Shown piece after piece: positions 24,023 through 34,114 of a stretch of 46,681 bases of DNA. The position numbers were made by a program, and so were the translations under genes. The notes below the pieces were generated by a model. That model had not been told where the DNA came from. It saw only the letters and a list, made by a program, of their open reading frames with translations, and did not search any database. Source of the stretch: Myxococcus sp. (lineage in GTDB: Bacteria; Myxococcota; Myxococcia; Myxococcales; Myxococcaceae); NCBI GenBank assembly GCA_014879945.1, contig JACSRE010000132.1, positions 1 to 46,681 of the forward strand, given 5' to 3'. How positions within the stretch are numbered: position 1 is the first letter of the stretch; the number at the start of each line of letters is the position of its first letter.

Positions 24023-24121
24023 CGAGCGCAGCGTAGCCGCCAGCGCGCATGAACGGGGAACGGCGAACGGGCCGCTGCCAGCGCTCGTCTGGCCCGCCGC
24101 CCCCGTGCTACGAGACGCCCG

Positions 24122-24361
24122 ATGGGCGTCAGGGTCGTGCTGCTGGGGTGGTGTGCGGTGCTCGCCGGCGGGTGTTTCCCCTGCCCGCAGCAGCGGCCGC
24201 TCCCCGGCCCCGACGGCGGCGCCATCGTCTGCGTGCGCTCCACCGACTGCCCCGTCGAGGCGGGCACGCTCACCTGCACCATGACGCAAGACCGGCTCTA
24301 CGAGTGCGTCGGGTGCGAGGCCGGGCGGTGCGTGCGCTGGGTGCCCGAGGCCTGTCGGTGA
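24122..24361 (+). CDS. Small cysteine-rich lipoprotein
   Basis: The 79-residue protein has a lipoprotein signal with lipobox LAGGC and a mature part of about 60 residues with seven cysteines beyond the lipid cysteine (CPQQ, VCVRSTDC, LTCTM, ECVGCEAGRC, EACR). The spacing suggests a disulfide-rich knot of the kind common in myxobacterial surface lipoproteins. No family is recognised. Its stop overlaps the next GTG start by GTGA. Confidence 0.7.
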   Translation: MGVRVVLLGWCAVLAGGCFPCPQQRPLPGPDGGAIVCVRSTDCPVEAGTLTCTMTQDRLYECVGCEAGRCVRWVPEACR

Positions 24362-25365
24362 CGGGGCGGGCGCTGGCGGCGGTGGTGCTCCTGGCCACGT
24401 CGGGGTGCAGGCGGGGCGACGCCGCGTCGTACCTCGAGGCGGCGCGCGCGGCCCTCTACGCGCAGAAGCCCGAGGTGGCGCTCAGCCAGTACAAGCTGGC
24501 CCTCGACGCCCTGGAGCGCAACACCGGGCCCGAGGCGCCGCTCTACCGCGCGCGGGCGCTGCGGGGCGCCGCCGACGTCTACGCGTTTCAGCTCCACGAC
24601 CCGCGCCGCGCCGTCGAGGTGTACCGGGAGCTCATCGCCACCTGCCCCGAGGCGCCCGAGACGATGGAGGGCCGGCTGCACCTCGCCAACCTCTTGCGCC
24701 ACGAGTTCCGCGACATTCGCGCCGCCATCGCCGAGCTGACCGCGGCGCTCGCCCGCAACCCGCCGCAGTCGGCCGAGCTCGCGTACACGGTGGCGACGCT
24801 CTACTTCGAGCTGCGCGACTACCAGCAGGTCACCATCGAGGCCGACGTGGTGGCGCGCCGGTACGAGGCCAGCGCCTGGGTCGACGACGCGCTCTACCTC
24901 AAGGGCCAGGCCTTCTCGATGATGGAGGGCCGCAGCGCCGAGGCCCAGCGCGCCTACCTCGAGCTGGTCAGCCGCTTCCCCGACTCGCCGCTGAAGTCCC
25001 ACGCGCTGGTCGAGCTGGGCCGCCTCAAGGCCGACCAGGGCGAGAGCGAGCGCGCCATCGAGTTCTGGGTCGAGGCCCTCAAGACGCACCCGGACCCGAA
25101 GGTGGTGCAGACGGCCATCGCCCGCGTCCGCACGCACCTGCGCGCCACCACGCCCGACAAGGTGGGCGACCCGATGAAGGCCTTCGACTGGGGCATCGCC
25201 GGCGCGGCCGTCGGAGAAGGCGGCAGGCCGTTGGTGCTCCCGAAGACGTCGGCCGAGGCGGTGGGCGCGTCGAAGGAAGAGGCGGCCCGCGAGGAGCGCC
25301 AGGGCGAGGGGCGCGTGGCTCCTCCCAAAGACGGCGACGCCGCCCGGGGAGAAGGCAGCCTGTGA
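24358..25365 (+). CDS. TPR-repeat lipoprotein
   Basis: The 335-residue protein starts at a GTG overlapping the preceding stop. Its N-terminus (ALAAVVLLATSGCRRG) is a lipoprotein signal with the lipid cysteine near residue 17. The mature part is a chain of tetratricopeptide helices (about 25-270), as in EAARAALYAQKPEVALSQY and AQRAYLELVSRFPDSPLK, similar to YbgF/BamD-type proteins. The C-terminal 60 residues are disordered and Lys/Glu-rich. It probably works as a scaffold in the cell envelope; partner unknown. Confidence 0.8.
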   Translation: MTGRALAAVVLLATSGCRRGDAASYLEAARAALYAQKPEVALSQYKLALDALERNTGPEAPLYRARALRGAADVYAFQLHDPRRAVEVYRELIATCPEAPETMEGRLHLANLLRHEFRDIRAAIAELTAALARNPPQSAELAYTVATLYFELRDYQQVTIEADVVARRYEASAWVDDALYLKGQAFSMMEGRSAEAQRAYLELVSRFPDSPLKSHALVELGRLKADQGESERAIEFWVEALKTHPDPKVVQTAIARVRTHLRATTPDKVGDPMKAFDWGIAGAAVGEGGRPLVLPKTSAEAVGASKEEAAREERQGEGRVAPPKDGDAARGEGSL

Positions 25366-26351
25366 CGAGCTTGCGCGCGTGGACCTTCGAGCGGTTCGGC
25401 CCCTACCGCGAGGTGCTCTCGCTGACGACGCGCGAGGCGCCCCCGCCGCCTGGTGAAGGCGAGTGCCTGGTGCGGCTCAAAGCCCTGGCCCTCAACTTCC
25501 CCGACCTGCTGCTGGTGTCGGGCAAGTACCAGGTCAAGCCCGAGCTGCCCGCGGTGCCCGGCATGGAGGCCATGGGCGTCGTCGAGCAGGCGGGCGCCAA
25601 CAGCCGGCTCCGCGTGGGCCAGCGCGTCTGCGTCAGCGTCATTCACGGGGCCTTCACCGAGCTGGGCGTCTACCCCGACGCGCTCCTGCTGCCGGTGCCC
25701 GAGGGCATGACGAACGCCCAGGCCGCGGCGTTTCACGTCACCTACCAGACGTCGTGGTTCGCGCTCGACCACCGCGCCCACCTGCTGCCTGGCGAGACGC
25801 TGCTGGTGCACGGCGCGGCCGGCGGCGTCGGCACGGCGGCCGTCCAGCTCGGCAAGGCGATGGGCGCGCGCGTCATCGCCACGGCCGGCGGGCCCGCCAA
25901 GGGCGCGGTCGCGAAGCAGTGCGGGGCCGACGAGGTCATCGACACCCGGGCCGAAGACTTCGTGGAGCGCGTGAAGCAGCTCACCGGAGGCGCCGGCGCC
26001 GACGTCATCTACGACCCGGTCGGCGGCGAGACGTTCGACAAGTCCACCAGGGTGCTCGCCTTCGAGGGCCGGCTGCTCGTCATCGGCTTCGCCAGCGGCA
26101 CCATCCCCACCATCGCGGTGAACCGGCTGCTGTTGAAGACGGCGGCCGTCGTGGGCCTGCAGTGGGGCATGTACAAGTTCGTCGCGCCCGAGAAGGTGGT
26201 GGCCGCGCACGAGGCGCTCTGCCGGTTGTTCGCCGAGGGGAAGGTGGCGCCCGTCATCGACCCCCGGCGATTCACCTTCGAGCAGCTGCCCGACGCCCTC
26301 GCGCACCTCGAGTCACGCGCGGCCGTCGGCAAGGTCATCGTCGACGTCTGA
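25362..26351 (+). CDS. Zinc-free MDR alcohol dehydrogenase superfamily, NADPH:quinone-reductase-like
   Basis: The 329-residue soluble protein starts at a GTG overlapping the preceding stop. It has a GroES-like N-terminal domain (LALNFPDLLLVSGKYQ, PGMEAMGVV) and a Rossmann domain with the nucleotide motif HGAAGGVGTAAVQLGKAMGA (about 147-166) and GADEVIDTR. Zinc-ligand cysteines of classical alcohol dehydrogenases are absent. It resembles quinone oxidoreductases and crotonyl-CoA-reductase-like proteins (QorA/NADPH:quinone). Substrate unknown. It converges on the aldo/keto reductase with a 9-base gap. Confidence 0.9.
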   Translation: MTSLRAWTFERFGPYREVLSLTTREAPPPPGEGECLVRLKALALNFPDLLLVSGKYQVKPELPAVPGMEAMGVVEQAGANSRLRVGQRVCVSVIHGAFTELGVYPDALLLPVPEGMTNAQAAAFHVTYQTSWFALDHRAHLLPGETLLVHGAAGGVGTAAVQLGKAMGARVIATAGGPAKGAVAKQCGADEVIDTRAEDFVERVKQLTGGAGADVIYDPVGGETFDKSTRVLAFEGRLLVIGFASGTIPTIAVNRLLLKTAAVVGLQWGMYKFVAPEKVVAAHEALCRLFAEGKVAPVIDPRRFTFEQLPDALAHLESRAAVGKVIVDV

Positions 26352-26360
26352 GCGCCTGGG

Positions 26361-27263
26361 CTACTGCTGACCGACCCAGCTGGCGTCGGCGCGCTCGGCC
26401 CACCGGCTGCGGAGCGCGGCCACCTCGTCGGGCGCCAGCGGCCCCTTCGCCACCAGCGCGGCGTTCTCGGCCCAGCGCCCGGGCGAGGAGCTGCCCACGA
26501 TGGCGGTGGAGAGCCCCGGTTGGAACGCGGTGAAGCGCAGGGCCACCTCGACCGCCTCGGAGAGCGGACGGTGGGTGAAGGGGAAGTCGAGCGCGCGCAG
26601 CCGCTCCCAGTAGGTCTGGTGGTAGCCGTTCGAGGGCGCGCGCGCGCCCGTCTTCCAGGCGACGTTCGCCACCGGCCGCTTGGCGATGACGCCCAGCTTC
26701 GCCTCCGCCGCCATGGGGAGCGCGGCGTCGAGCACCTGCTGGTCGGCGACGTTGACGCTGGTCTGCAGCGCGTCGAAGCGACCGCACCGCACGGCCCACT
26801 CCGCCCGCGCGCCGTCTCCCGAGTAGCCGATGAAGCGTGTCTTGCCCTCGCGCTTGAGGGCCTCGAGGGTGTCGATGGCCTCGCCGCGCTCGAGCACCTC
26901 GACGCTGCACGAGTGCAGCTGCAGCAGCTCGACGTGGTCGGTCTGGAGCGCCGTGAGCGAGCGCTCGAGCTGGGCACGAAGGCCGGCCGGCGACCAGTCG
27001 CTGCGCGAGAAGCCGTCGGTGGCGCCGCACTTGGTGAAGAGGTGCACGCGGTCTCTGCGGCCCACCAGCGCGCGCCCCAGCAGCTGCTCGCTGGCGAGGT
27101 ACGCCGAGGCGGTGTCGATGACGTTGAGGCCGGCGTCGATGGCCGGGTGGAGGAGCGCCGCCACCGTCTCGTCCGTGACGCCCTCGTCGAAGCCCAGCTC
27201 GGCGCCGCCGAAGCCGAGCACGCTCACCTCGAGGCCGGTGCTGCCGAAGGGTCGTCGTTGCAT
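26361..27263 (-). CDS. Aldo/keto reductase
   Basis: The 300-residue TIM-barrel enzyme has the family catalytic tetrad D50, Y55, K78 and H117 (VIDTASAY, FTKCG, LLQLHSC). The start RRPFGSTGLEVSVLGFGG and the late AIVGSSSPG match NADP-binding AKRs of the general stress/sugar type. It should reduce an aldehyde or ketone with NADPH; substrate unknown. The 219-base gap upstream would hold its promoter. Confidence 0.92.
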   Translation of the reverse strand: MQRRPFGSTGLEVSVLGFGGAELGFDEGVTDETVAALLHPAIDAGLNVIDTASAYLASEQLLGRALVGRRDRVHLFTKCGATDGFSRSDWSPAGLRAQLERSLTALQTDHVELLQLHSCSVEVLERGEAIDTLEALKREGKTRFIGYSGDGARAEWAVRCGRFDALQTSVNVADQQVLDAALPMAAEAKLGVIAKRPVANVAWKTGARAPSNGYHQTYWERLRALDFPFTHRPLSEAVEVALRFTAFQPGLSTAIVGSSSPGRWAENAALVAKGPLAPDEVAALRSRWAERADASWVGQQ

Positions 27264-27433
27264 GGGGGTGGTGTCGGTGCAGGTGTGCGGTGGATTGGGA
27301 GTTGCGGTGTGGAGAACGACTGCCCCACAATGCCGCTCGCCTGACCACGACGCACCCGGAAGTTCAGGCTGGCTTCCGCGAGTTCCGTGAACACCAAGAT
27401 GGGGCCGGCAGGCGACGCAGCGACGAAGTGAAT

Positions 27434-27465
27434 CGGGCCGCCGGGTGAAGACGCCCGGTGGCCCG
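27434..27465 (-). terminator. Hairpin terminator candidate downstream of the TPR lipoprotein gene
   Basis: A 12-bp stem (27434-27445 with 27454-27465, one G-U wobble) encloses an 8-base loop. It lies 17 bases beyond the stop of the minus-strand gene at 27483-28265 and upstream of the aldo/keto reductase promoter region. The following bases (ATTCAC on the minus strand) hold only a weak U tract, so termination is plausible but not assured. Confidence 0.55.
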
Positions 27466-27482
27466 AGTCTTCTTCGAAGCCC

Positions 27483-28265
27483 TCACCGCGAGGCGGGCGC
27501 CGAGAGCGCCTGGGCGCGCTTCACGCGCCGCTCGAACGCCGCCAGCCCCTGCTCGTACTCGGCCTTGCTGGTGAGGGTGGTGGCCTTCTCGTAGTGGGCC
27601 CTCGCCGCCGCGAAGTCACCCTGGGCCTCGAGCACCAGCGCGAGGTTGAACCAGGCGCCGGCGGTGCGCGGGTTGTTGGCGATCATCTCTTCGAAGGTGC
27701 GCCGCGCGTCGGCGAGGCGGCCCTCGGTGGCCTGCTTGATGCCGAGCTTGAAGGGCGCGCCGTCGTCGAAGACGAGGTACTCGGTCTGGCTGGGGTGGAA
27801 GAGCTCGCGGGCCACCTCTCCGGCGATCTCGCTGACGAGGCGCTCGGCGACGGTCTGCGGCGCGTCGCCCCCCAGCGCGGCCGAGCGGGTTCGGTCTTGC
27901 TTCGGCACCAGCGGCCGGGTGTCGGCGCTGACGACGTCGGTCTCGACGGCGACGAGCATGGTGGCCACCATGGTGTTGCCGGCCGGCATGGTGGCGACCC
28001 GCGCCTCGCGCTCGTAGAGCCGCACGAAGGCGTCGACCGGCTCGCAGCTGCGCTCTGCGCACATGCGCACCAGCACGAAGTGGCTGTCCCTGCCGAGGTC
28101 GTGGTGCACGCGCTCCCGCATCACCACGCCGAGCCGCGTCTCGTGGGTCAACACGGCGATGGCCCTCACCGGGCCCAGGCGCACCGCCGCGGGAGAGCGG
28201 ACGGTCACCGCCAGGCGCGGCGTACACGAGGCGGCGAACAGCGCGAAGACGAGGGCGAGGCGCAT
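27483..28265 (-). CDS. Lipoprotein with C-terminal TPR repeats
   Basis: The 260-residue protein has a lipoprotein signal (MRLALVFALFAASC, lipid cysteine at residue 14). The body is unassigned, with two closely spaced cysteines (MCAERSC). The C-terminal third is TPR-like (ADARRTFEEMIANNPRTAGAWFNLALVLEAQGD). The middle has the flavour of a GNA1162/CsgG-like or DUF-type envelope lipoprotein (AIAVLTHETRLG), but no firm family can be named. It is transcribed alone and divergently from glpK, and a hairpin follows its stop. Confidence 0.75.
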   Translation of the reverse strand: MRLALVFALFAASCTPRLAVTVRSPAAVRLGPVRAIAVLTHETRLGVVMRERVHHDLGRDSHFVLVRMCAERSCEPVDAFVRLYEREARVATMPAGNTMVATMLVAVETDVVSADTRPLVPKQDRTRSAALGGDAPQTVAERLVSEIAGEVARELFHPSQTEYLVFDDGAPFKLGIKQATEGRLADARRTFEEMIANNPRTAGAWFNLALVLEAQGDFAAARAHYEKATTLTSKAEYEQGLAAFERRVKRAQALSAPASR

Positions 28266-28324
28266 CGGGCCCGTGACGTTACCCCGCGGCTGTCAGGGGC
28301 GAACGGGTTTGCTACGACGCCGCC

Positions 28325-29802
<1,478 letters not shown>

Positions 29803-29806
<4 letters not shown>

Positions 29807-30552
29807 GGTGGCTGGTGGTGGTCGTCGCCGTGGCCTCGGGCTGCGCGCGGTGCAGCAAGGCCGGTGTGGTGGACGCGGGCGCGGCGCCGGCCGTCGTCGT
29901 CGAGGCCCCCAGGCGCTTCAGCACCGACCTGCGCAGCGTGCTCCTCACCATCTACCCCGAGTACCGCGGCACCAACGTGCGCTCGGGCGTCGCGCGGCTG
30001 ACGCGCAGCTACGTCGGCGGCGCTGACTGGCCGGGCCGGGCGCGCGCGCACTTCGCGAAGAACCGCATCACCGAGGCGCCGTCGGACGCCGGCGTCGAGG
30101 GCACGCTCGACCTCTTTCACTTCGTCTTCACCGAGACGCCAGGGGGCGCGACCGCCGTCATCGAGCTCCCGGTCGACGGCGAGACGATGGGCAAGCTGTA
30201 CACCAACCCCGCGTCGCTCTCGTCGGCGCTGATGGGCCACTACCTGCCGCGTGAAGACGTCACCATCGAGCGCGACGTCTTCGACTTCGTGCTCGAGTAC
30301 GAGGCGGTCACCGAGCGCCGCGCCGCGTTCCTGTGCCGGCAGTTGGTGGAGCTGATGCTGGGCAACGGGCAGTGGGTGGCCAGCCCGCTTCCGGCCGGGT
30401 GGGAGCCGAACCCGACCGACGGCGGCTACGGCGGCGTGCCCTCGACGTTCGAGGTGACGCTGACCGGCGCCGTCGATGGCGCCACGGTGACCCTCACGCG
30501 TGACGGCGCCCGGGTGTCGGTCGTGTACCGGTTGCTGGCCTGGCAGCGCTGA
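29803..30552 (+). CDS. Uncharacterised lipoprotein
   Basis: The 249-residue protein has a lipoprotein signal (MRWLVVVVAVASGCARC; lipid cysteine at residue 14) and an Ala/Val/Asp-Ala-Gly linker. The mature globular part of about 200 residues begins RRFSTDLRSVLLTIYPEYRG. The family is not recognised. It is placed between glpK and the MATE exporter with 4-base and 1-base overlaps, so it is co-translated with them. Confidence 0.75.
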
Positions 30553-31904
30553 TGACCGGGCTCGCCGTTCCCCAGCGCGCCACCCTGCGCGCCCTGCTGC
30601 GCCTGGCCTTCCCCATCGTGCTGTCGCGGGCCAGCCAGACGGTCGTCGGGCTCTCTGACGCCATCATGGTGGCGCACCTCGGCGCCGCGGCCCTGGCGGC
30701 CACCTCGACCGGCGCGACCAACGCGTTCTCGCTGCTCATCCTCCCGATGGGCATCACCTTCATCGTGGCGAGCTTCTCGTCGCAGCTCTTCGGCAAGGGC
30801 GACCAGGCGAGCGCGCGCCGCTACGGCTGGTACGGCCTGCTGGTGGCGGCCATCACCCAGCTGGTGTGCTTCGCCTCGATGCCCCTGTTCGGGCCGCTGG
30901 TGGCGCTGCTCCCCTACGAAGCCGACGTGAAGACGCTGATGACGACGTACCTCACCGTTCGCATCGTCTCGGGCGGCGCCGCCATCGGCATCGAGGCGCT
31001 GGCGAACTACTACGGCGGGCTCGGGCGCACGCTCCCGGGCATGGTGGTGAACCTGGTGGCGATGGCGCTCAACGTCTCGCTCAACTGGGTGCTCATCAAC
31101 GGCGCCGGCTCGGTCGCGCCGATGGGCGTCAGAGGGGCGGCCCTGGCCAGCACGCTGTCGACCCTCGTCGCGTTCGCGGGCTTCTTCGTGTTCTTCCTCC
31201 GCGAGGGCAGGGGCCTGCCGCGGCCCCACCTGAAGCTGCCCGAGTTCTCGCGCATGCTCCGCTTCGGGCTGCCGTCGGGCTTCAACTGGTTCTTCGAGTT
31301 CCTCGCCTTCATCTTCTTCGTCAACGTGGTGGTCGCGGGGCTGGGCACGCCGGCGGTCGCGGCGCTCAACAGCGTCATCGCGCTCAACTCGGTCTCGTTC
31401 ATGCCGTCGTTCGGCGTCGCCAGCGCCGGCGCGGTGCTGGTGGGCCAGGCCATCGGCGCCAACCGCAGAGACGACGTGCCCCACATCGTGAAGCTCACCG
31501 CCGGCACCGCCTCGGTGTGGATGACGGGGGCGGGCCTGCTGTACCTCTTCATCCCCGGCGTTCTCCTCATCCCCTTCGCGCGCGGCGCCGACGGCCCCGA
31601 GGTGATGCGCTTCGGCGTGCGGATGCTGATGGTGAGCGCGGCCTGGCAGCTGTTCGACGCCTCGGCGACGGCCCTGGCCGAGTGCCTGCGGGCGGCTGGA
31701 GACACGCTGTACCCGCTGGTGGTGCGCCTGGTCATCGCGTGGGCGGTGTTCGCTCCCGGCGCCTGGGTCACCGTGCGGTACTTCGGCGGCGGCGACATCG
31801 GGGCGATGGCGTGGCTCGTCGCCTACATGGGGCTGCTGGCCTTCGTGCTCTTCGCCCGCTTCCGCTCCGGCCGGTGGCGCACCATGGAGCTCATCGAGCA
31901 CTGA
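30552..31904 (+). CDS. MATE-family multidrug/toxin exporter
   Basis: The 450-residue protein has twelve hydrophobic segments in two similar halves, typical of MATE (NorM-type) antiporters. The first helix has LAFPIVLSRASQTVVGLSDAIMVAHLG, the characteristic start with a conserved Asp; the second half begins FGLPSGFNWFFEFLAF. These proteins export cationic drugs or metabolites in exchange for Na+ or H+. The ATG overlaps the lipoprotein stop by one base. Substrate unknown. Confidence 0.92.
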   Translation: MTGLAVPQRATLRALLRLAFPIVLSRASQTVVGLSDAIMVAHLGAAALAATSTGATNAFSLLILPMGITFIVASFSSQLFGKGDQASARRYGWYGLLVAAITQLVCFASMPLFGPLVALLPYEADVKTLMTTYLTVRIVSGGAAIGIEALANYYGGLGRTLPGMVVNLVAMALNVSLNWVLINGAGSVAPMGVRGAALASTLSTLVAFAGFFVFFLREGRGLPRPHLKLPEFSRMLRFGLPSGFNWFFEFLAFIFFVNVVVAGLGTPAVAALNSVIALNSVSFMPSFGVASAGAVLVGQAIGANRRDDVPHIVKLTAGTASVWMTGAGLLYLFIPGVLLIPFARGADGPEVMRFGVRMLMVSAAWQLFDASATALAECLRAAGDTLYPLVVRLVIAWAVFAPGAWVTVRYFGGGDIGAMAWLVAYMGLLAFVLFARFRSGRWRTMELIEH

Positions 31905-31947
31905 GCCGCGCTCGCTCGGCCTGTCGTCTCGTGAGAAAGTCACGCGT

Positions 31948-32988
31948 ATGGGCTCGAAGATTCTGCGTCAGGGCGACCGCTACAAGGCCAGGCTCGAGAA
32001 GACGCTCACCGACGGCAAGGTGACGCGCGGTGAGGTGGCCGCGATTCTGCGCGACGCTCGCGATGGAAAGTTCAAGCAGGTCGAGGCGCACTACCTGTCG
32101 GGCTTCGTGGCCCTGAACAAAGAGAAGTTCGACCCGGTCGCGCACGAGAAGCTGCTCTCGTTCGTGAAGGACGAGATGGTGGCGCTCGCGCAGATCGCCG
32201 GAGACTCTGGCCTCGCGAAGGCCCGCAAGCAGCCCGCGCTGACGCCCGACTCGCTGAAGAGCGGCGCGGTCACCTTCAAGCCCCTCGAAGGCGCGCTGAC
32301 GGTCAACGGCTTCGGGATGGACGACGCGCTCCAGGGGCAGGTGGGCGACTGCTACCTCATCGCCGCCCTCGCTTCGGTCGCGCACACCCGGCCCGAGCTG
32401 CTCGCGAAGGCCATCAAGGCGAACGCCGACGGCACCTACACGGTGACGTTCTTCGAGCGAAAGCCGAACCAGCCGAAGCCGACGCCGGTGGAGATCACGG
32501 TGGACGGCACCTTCCCTCAGCGGGCGGGCGGGCGGCTCGAGTACGGCGCCGCGCGGTCGAAGGGCGAGCTGTGGCCGATGGTGTTCGAGAAGGCCTACGC
32601 GGCGTGGAAGGGTGGCTACGACGCCATCGAGGGCGGCATGTCGGCCACCGCGCTCGAGGGGTTGACCGGCAAGAAGCCCACCTTCTTTCCCGTCGACGGC
32701 GCGCTCGGGGCCGACGACATCTTCAAGAAGCTCCAGTCGGCCTTCGCGTCGGGCGCGGCGGTGGTGGCGCTGAGCAAGCCGTGGGAGCCCATCGCGCAGG
32801 GCATCGTCGGCGACCACGCGTACACCGTGCTGGGCGTCGAGGTGCGCGGCGGCGAGAGGCTCGTCACGCTGCGAAACCCGTGGGGCGAACGCGAGCCGGG
32901 CCGCGATGGCCGCGACGACGGCGTCTTCACCATTCCGCTCGAGAAGTTCCTCTCGTCATTCGCGACCGTCGAGCTGGCGAAGCTCTGA
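31948..32988 (+). CDS. Calpain-like cysteine protease (peptidase family C2)
   Basis: The 346-residue protein has no signal peptide. An N-terminal helical segment (1-100) precedes a calpain catalytic domain. The triad is visible: C135 in GQVGDCYLIAAL, H290 in GDHAYTVLG and N310 in LRNPWGE, each in its family-typical context. Calcium-binding EF hands and C2-like domains of animal calpains are absent. Substrates and activation are unknown. The 3' end overlaps the convergent gene at 32956 by 33 bases. Confidence 0.88.
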   Translation: MGSKILRQGDRYKARLEKTLTDGKVTRGEVAAILRDARDGKFKQVEAHYLSGFVALNKEKFDPVAHEKLLSFVKDEMVALAQIAGDSGLAKARKQPALTPDSLKSGAVTFKPLEGALTVNGFGMDDALQGQVGDCYLIAALASVAHTRPELLAKAIKANADGTYTVTFFERKPNQPKPTPVEITVDGTFPQRAGGRLEYGAARSKGELWPMVFEKAYAAWKGGYDAIEGGMSATALEGLTGKKPTFFPVDGALGADDIFKKLQSAFASGAAVVALSKPWEPIAQGIVGDHAYTVLGVEVRGGERLVTLRNPWGEREPGRDGRDDGVFTIPLEKFLSSFATVELAKL

Positions 32989-34041
32989 GAGCGTCGCCAC
33001 CACGCGCTCGACGCCCTTCACCACCGCGTCCCAGCTGGTGAACTTGCGGGTGTAGGTGAGTGACGCCTCGCTGGGGCCCGGTGGCGCGACGATGTGGAAG
33101 GGCCGCAGCTCGTGGCCGCCCAGCCGCTGGCGCTCGACGCCCAGCTGGGTGACGTAGGCCTGAGGGTCGCGCGCCACGAAGCCGATGAGCGAGAAGAGCA
33201 CCGCGTGCAGGCGGTCTGGCGCGCCCGCCAGCTTCGGCGCGTCGAGGAGCTCCTCAATCCACGGCGTCATCGCCGCCTCGCGCTCCGGCTCGCGATCGAG
33301 CAGCGCCCAGAGGGAGGCGAACCCGAGCGTCACCTGGCTGCGCGCGGTCTCGACGTGCTCGCCCCACATGCGGCTGCGCATGTCGGCGTGCTCTTCTGGG
33401 TCTTGCGCGAACGGGCCGCCGCAGCGCGTCCACAGGGCGTGCGTCGCTTCGAAGGCCCAGCCCGGCTGTCTCGTCGAGAGCAGCGCGTGGGCGAAGTGCT
33501 CGGCCACCGCCTCGAGCTCCTCGGGGCACCGCCACATGCGCGCCGCGCCGCGCACGTGGCTGAGGCGGCTGAGCAGGTCACGCTCGACGCGCTCCACCAG
33601 AGGCGGCGGCAGCGAGGCCGTCACGCGGAGTACCCCGGGCACCTCGATGGCGGCGTCGTCGAGCAGGCCCCGGTACAGCTCGACCAGGCCCACGCTCGAG
33701 CGCTGCGTCACCATCGCCGTGACGGTGTCGATGACGAGGCAGGCGCGGCCGTCGTCGCGCACCACCGAGGGGTTGACGCCGCCGTCCTCCGAGACGCTCT
33801 GCCAGCTCCAGCGGCCAGCGCGCACCAGCTGGTGCCCGAACGCGAACGCCAGCGAGCCGACCTGCCTGGCCTGCGCCGACGCGTCGCCGTGCTGCTTGAG
33901 GAAGAGCAGCACCCGCTCCAGCGCCCGCACGATGTCGAGGGGCTCGGTGACGTGCTGCCCGGTGAGCCACTGCGAGAGCGCGCGGTCGGCCGTCTGGGTC
34001 AGCTCGAGCAGGTGTTTTTCGCTGAGCGGAGCGACGCGCAC
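32956..34041 (-). CDS. Uncharacterised helical protein
   Basis: The 361-residue protein probably starts at the GTG at 34041 (VRVAPLSEKHLLELTQTADR); longer frames lack typical protein character. It is mostly alpha-helical with no signal or membrane segment. A block near residues 40-110 (DIVRALERVLLFLKQHGD, VDDGRACLVIDTVTAMVTQR) is followed by repeated helical pairs. I do not recognise the family. It has 73 bases to the S9 peptidase gene behind it and shares the strand with it, and it overlaps the calpain-like gene at the 3' ends. Confidence 0.7.
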   Translation of the reverse strand: MRVAPLSEKHLLELTQTADRALSQWLTGQHVTEPLDIVRALERVLLFLKQHGDASAQARQVGSLAFAFGHQLVRAGRWSWQSVSEDGGVNPSVVRDDGRACLVIDTVTAMVTQRSSVGLVELYRGLLDDAAIEVPGVLRVTASLPPPLVERVERDLLSRLSHVRGAARMWRCPEELEAVAEHFAHALLSTRQPGWAFEATHALWTRCGGPFAQDPEEHADMRSRMWGEHVETARSQVTLGFASLWALLDREPEREAAMTPWIEELLDAPKLAGAPDRLHAVLFSLIGFVARDPQAYVTQLGVERQRLGGHELRPFHIVAPPGPSEASLTYTRKFTSWDAVVKGVERVVATLSELRQLDGRE

Positions 34042-34114
34042 GGGGCATGACGATAGCCGCGTCGTCGGGTGGTGCAGGTCAGATTTCGACGGCGCCACGC
34101 CGAACCTGCCGTCG

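Noticed and set aside
22128-24050. 640-codon frame that might suggest a frameshifted fusion of the ATPase and the PEGA protein
   Set aside because: The true ATPase frame ends at 22532 and the PEGA gene starts at 22535 in a normal ATGA overlap; the upstream part of the long frame is an out-of-frame shadow.
24122-24289. Upstream start (24289) for the minus-strand ATPase
   Set aside because: It would overlap almost the whole divergent lipoprotein gene, and the added sequence is low-complexity and not typical of the family.
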